Under the pieces are notes generated by a model. That model saw nothing but the letters and a program-made list of their open reading frames with translations, was not told the DNA's origin and ran no database searches. A stretch of 13,702 nt of DNA. It comes from Deltaproteobacteria bacterium (lineage in GTDB: Bacteria; Desulfobacterota; Desulfobacteria; Desulfobacterales; B30-G6). The position numbers and the translations under genes were made by a program. Below, piece after piece: positions 13,641 through 13,702 of the stretch; within the stretch, counting starts at the first letter, position 1, and every line of letters starts with the position of its first letter. The stretch covers positions 1 to 13,702 of the forward strand of contig QMMS01000096.1 of NCBI GenBank assembly GCA_003647375.1, written 5' to 3'.

Positions 13641-13702
13641 ATTGGGTTCGTTGCGTTCATTGCGTTCATTGCGTTTATTGGGTTTATTGGGTTTATTGGG
13701 TT
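13641..13702. repeat. 9-bp tandem repeat upstream of flgG
   Basis: Seven copies of a 9-base unit of the form ATTGsGTTy follow one another: ATTGGGTTC, GTTGCGTTC, ATTGCGTTC, ATTGCGTTT, ATTGGGTTT twice, and a last copy cut by the window edge. The copies grade from the TGCG type to the TGGG type. The array begins about 25 bases upstream of the flgG start and is outside any frame seen here. Confidence 0.9.

Noticed and set aside
13641..13702. CRISPR array
   Set aside because: The units are 9 bases with no spacers; this is a simple tandem repeat.

Overview
The window is part of a flagellar gene cluster from a Gram-negative bacterium. FlgH and FlgI, the L-ring and P-ring proteins, require an outer membrane and peptidoglycan. 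The gene order, the single-domain FlgJ, the HD-domain response regulator beside the stator genes and the moderate GC content suggest a sulfate-reducer-like Desulfobacterota (Desulfobacteraceae/Desulfosarcina type). That placement is inference and no marker gene here proves it.

Layout. (1) About 1-900: a decayed insertion element on the minus strand, made of an N-terminal transposase fragment followed by a small zinc-ribbon ORF. A hairpin abuts the transposase start and a terminator-like hairpin lies at the junction. (2) 1173-1877 (+): an AT-rich CheY-like response regulator with a long helical tail and no known output domain. (3) 1878-2821: mostly non-coding, but with a sigma-54-like promoter, one plausible small ORF, a sigma-28-like promoter and a micro-ORF that overlaps the next gene by ATGA. 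(4) 2822-5517 (+): a three-gene unit of an HD-GYP-type response regulator, motA and motB. Both domains of the regulator look degenerate, and the stator resembles sodium-type PomAB. (5) 5555-13616 (-): flgG-flgA-flgH-flgI-flgJ-flgM-flgN-flgK-flgL followed by an unrecognised exported repeat protein, transcribed right to left. (6) 13641-13702: a 9-bp tandem repeat upstream of flgG that runs off the window.

How the genes work together. FlgG is the distal rod, FlgA the P-ring chaperone, FlgI and FlgH the P and L rings, and FlgJ the rod assembly factor. FlgM is the anti-sigma-28 factor, FlgN the chaperone for FlgK and FlgL, and FlgK and FlgL the hook-filament junction. MotA and MotB form the torque-generating stator. 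A consensus-perfect sigma-28 promoter overlaps the end of flgJ and drives flgM-flgN-flgK-flgL plus the repeat protein. A second sigma-28-like promoter precedes the HD-GYP-motA-motB unit. Late (class 3) control therefore seems to cover both arms of the convergent cluster. Most minus-strand genes are closely packed, several with coupled or non-ATG starts that are decided by the ribosome binding site.
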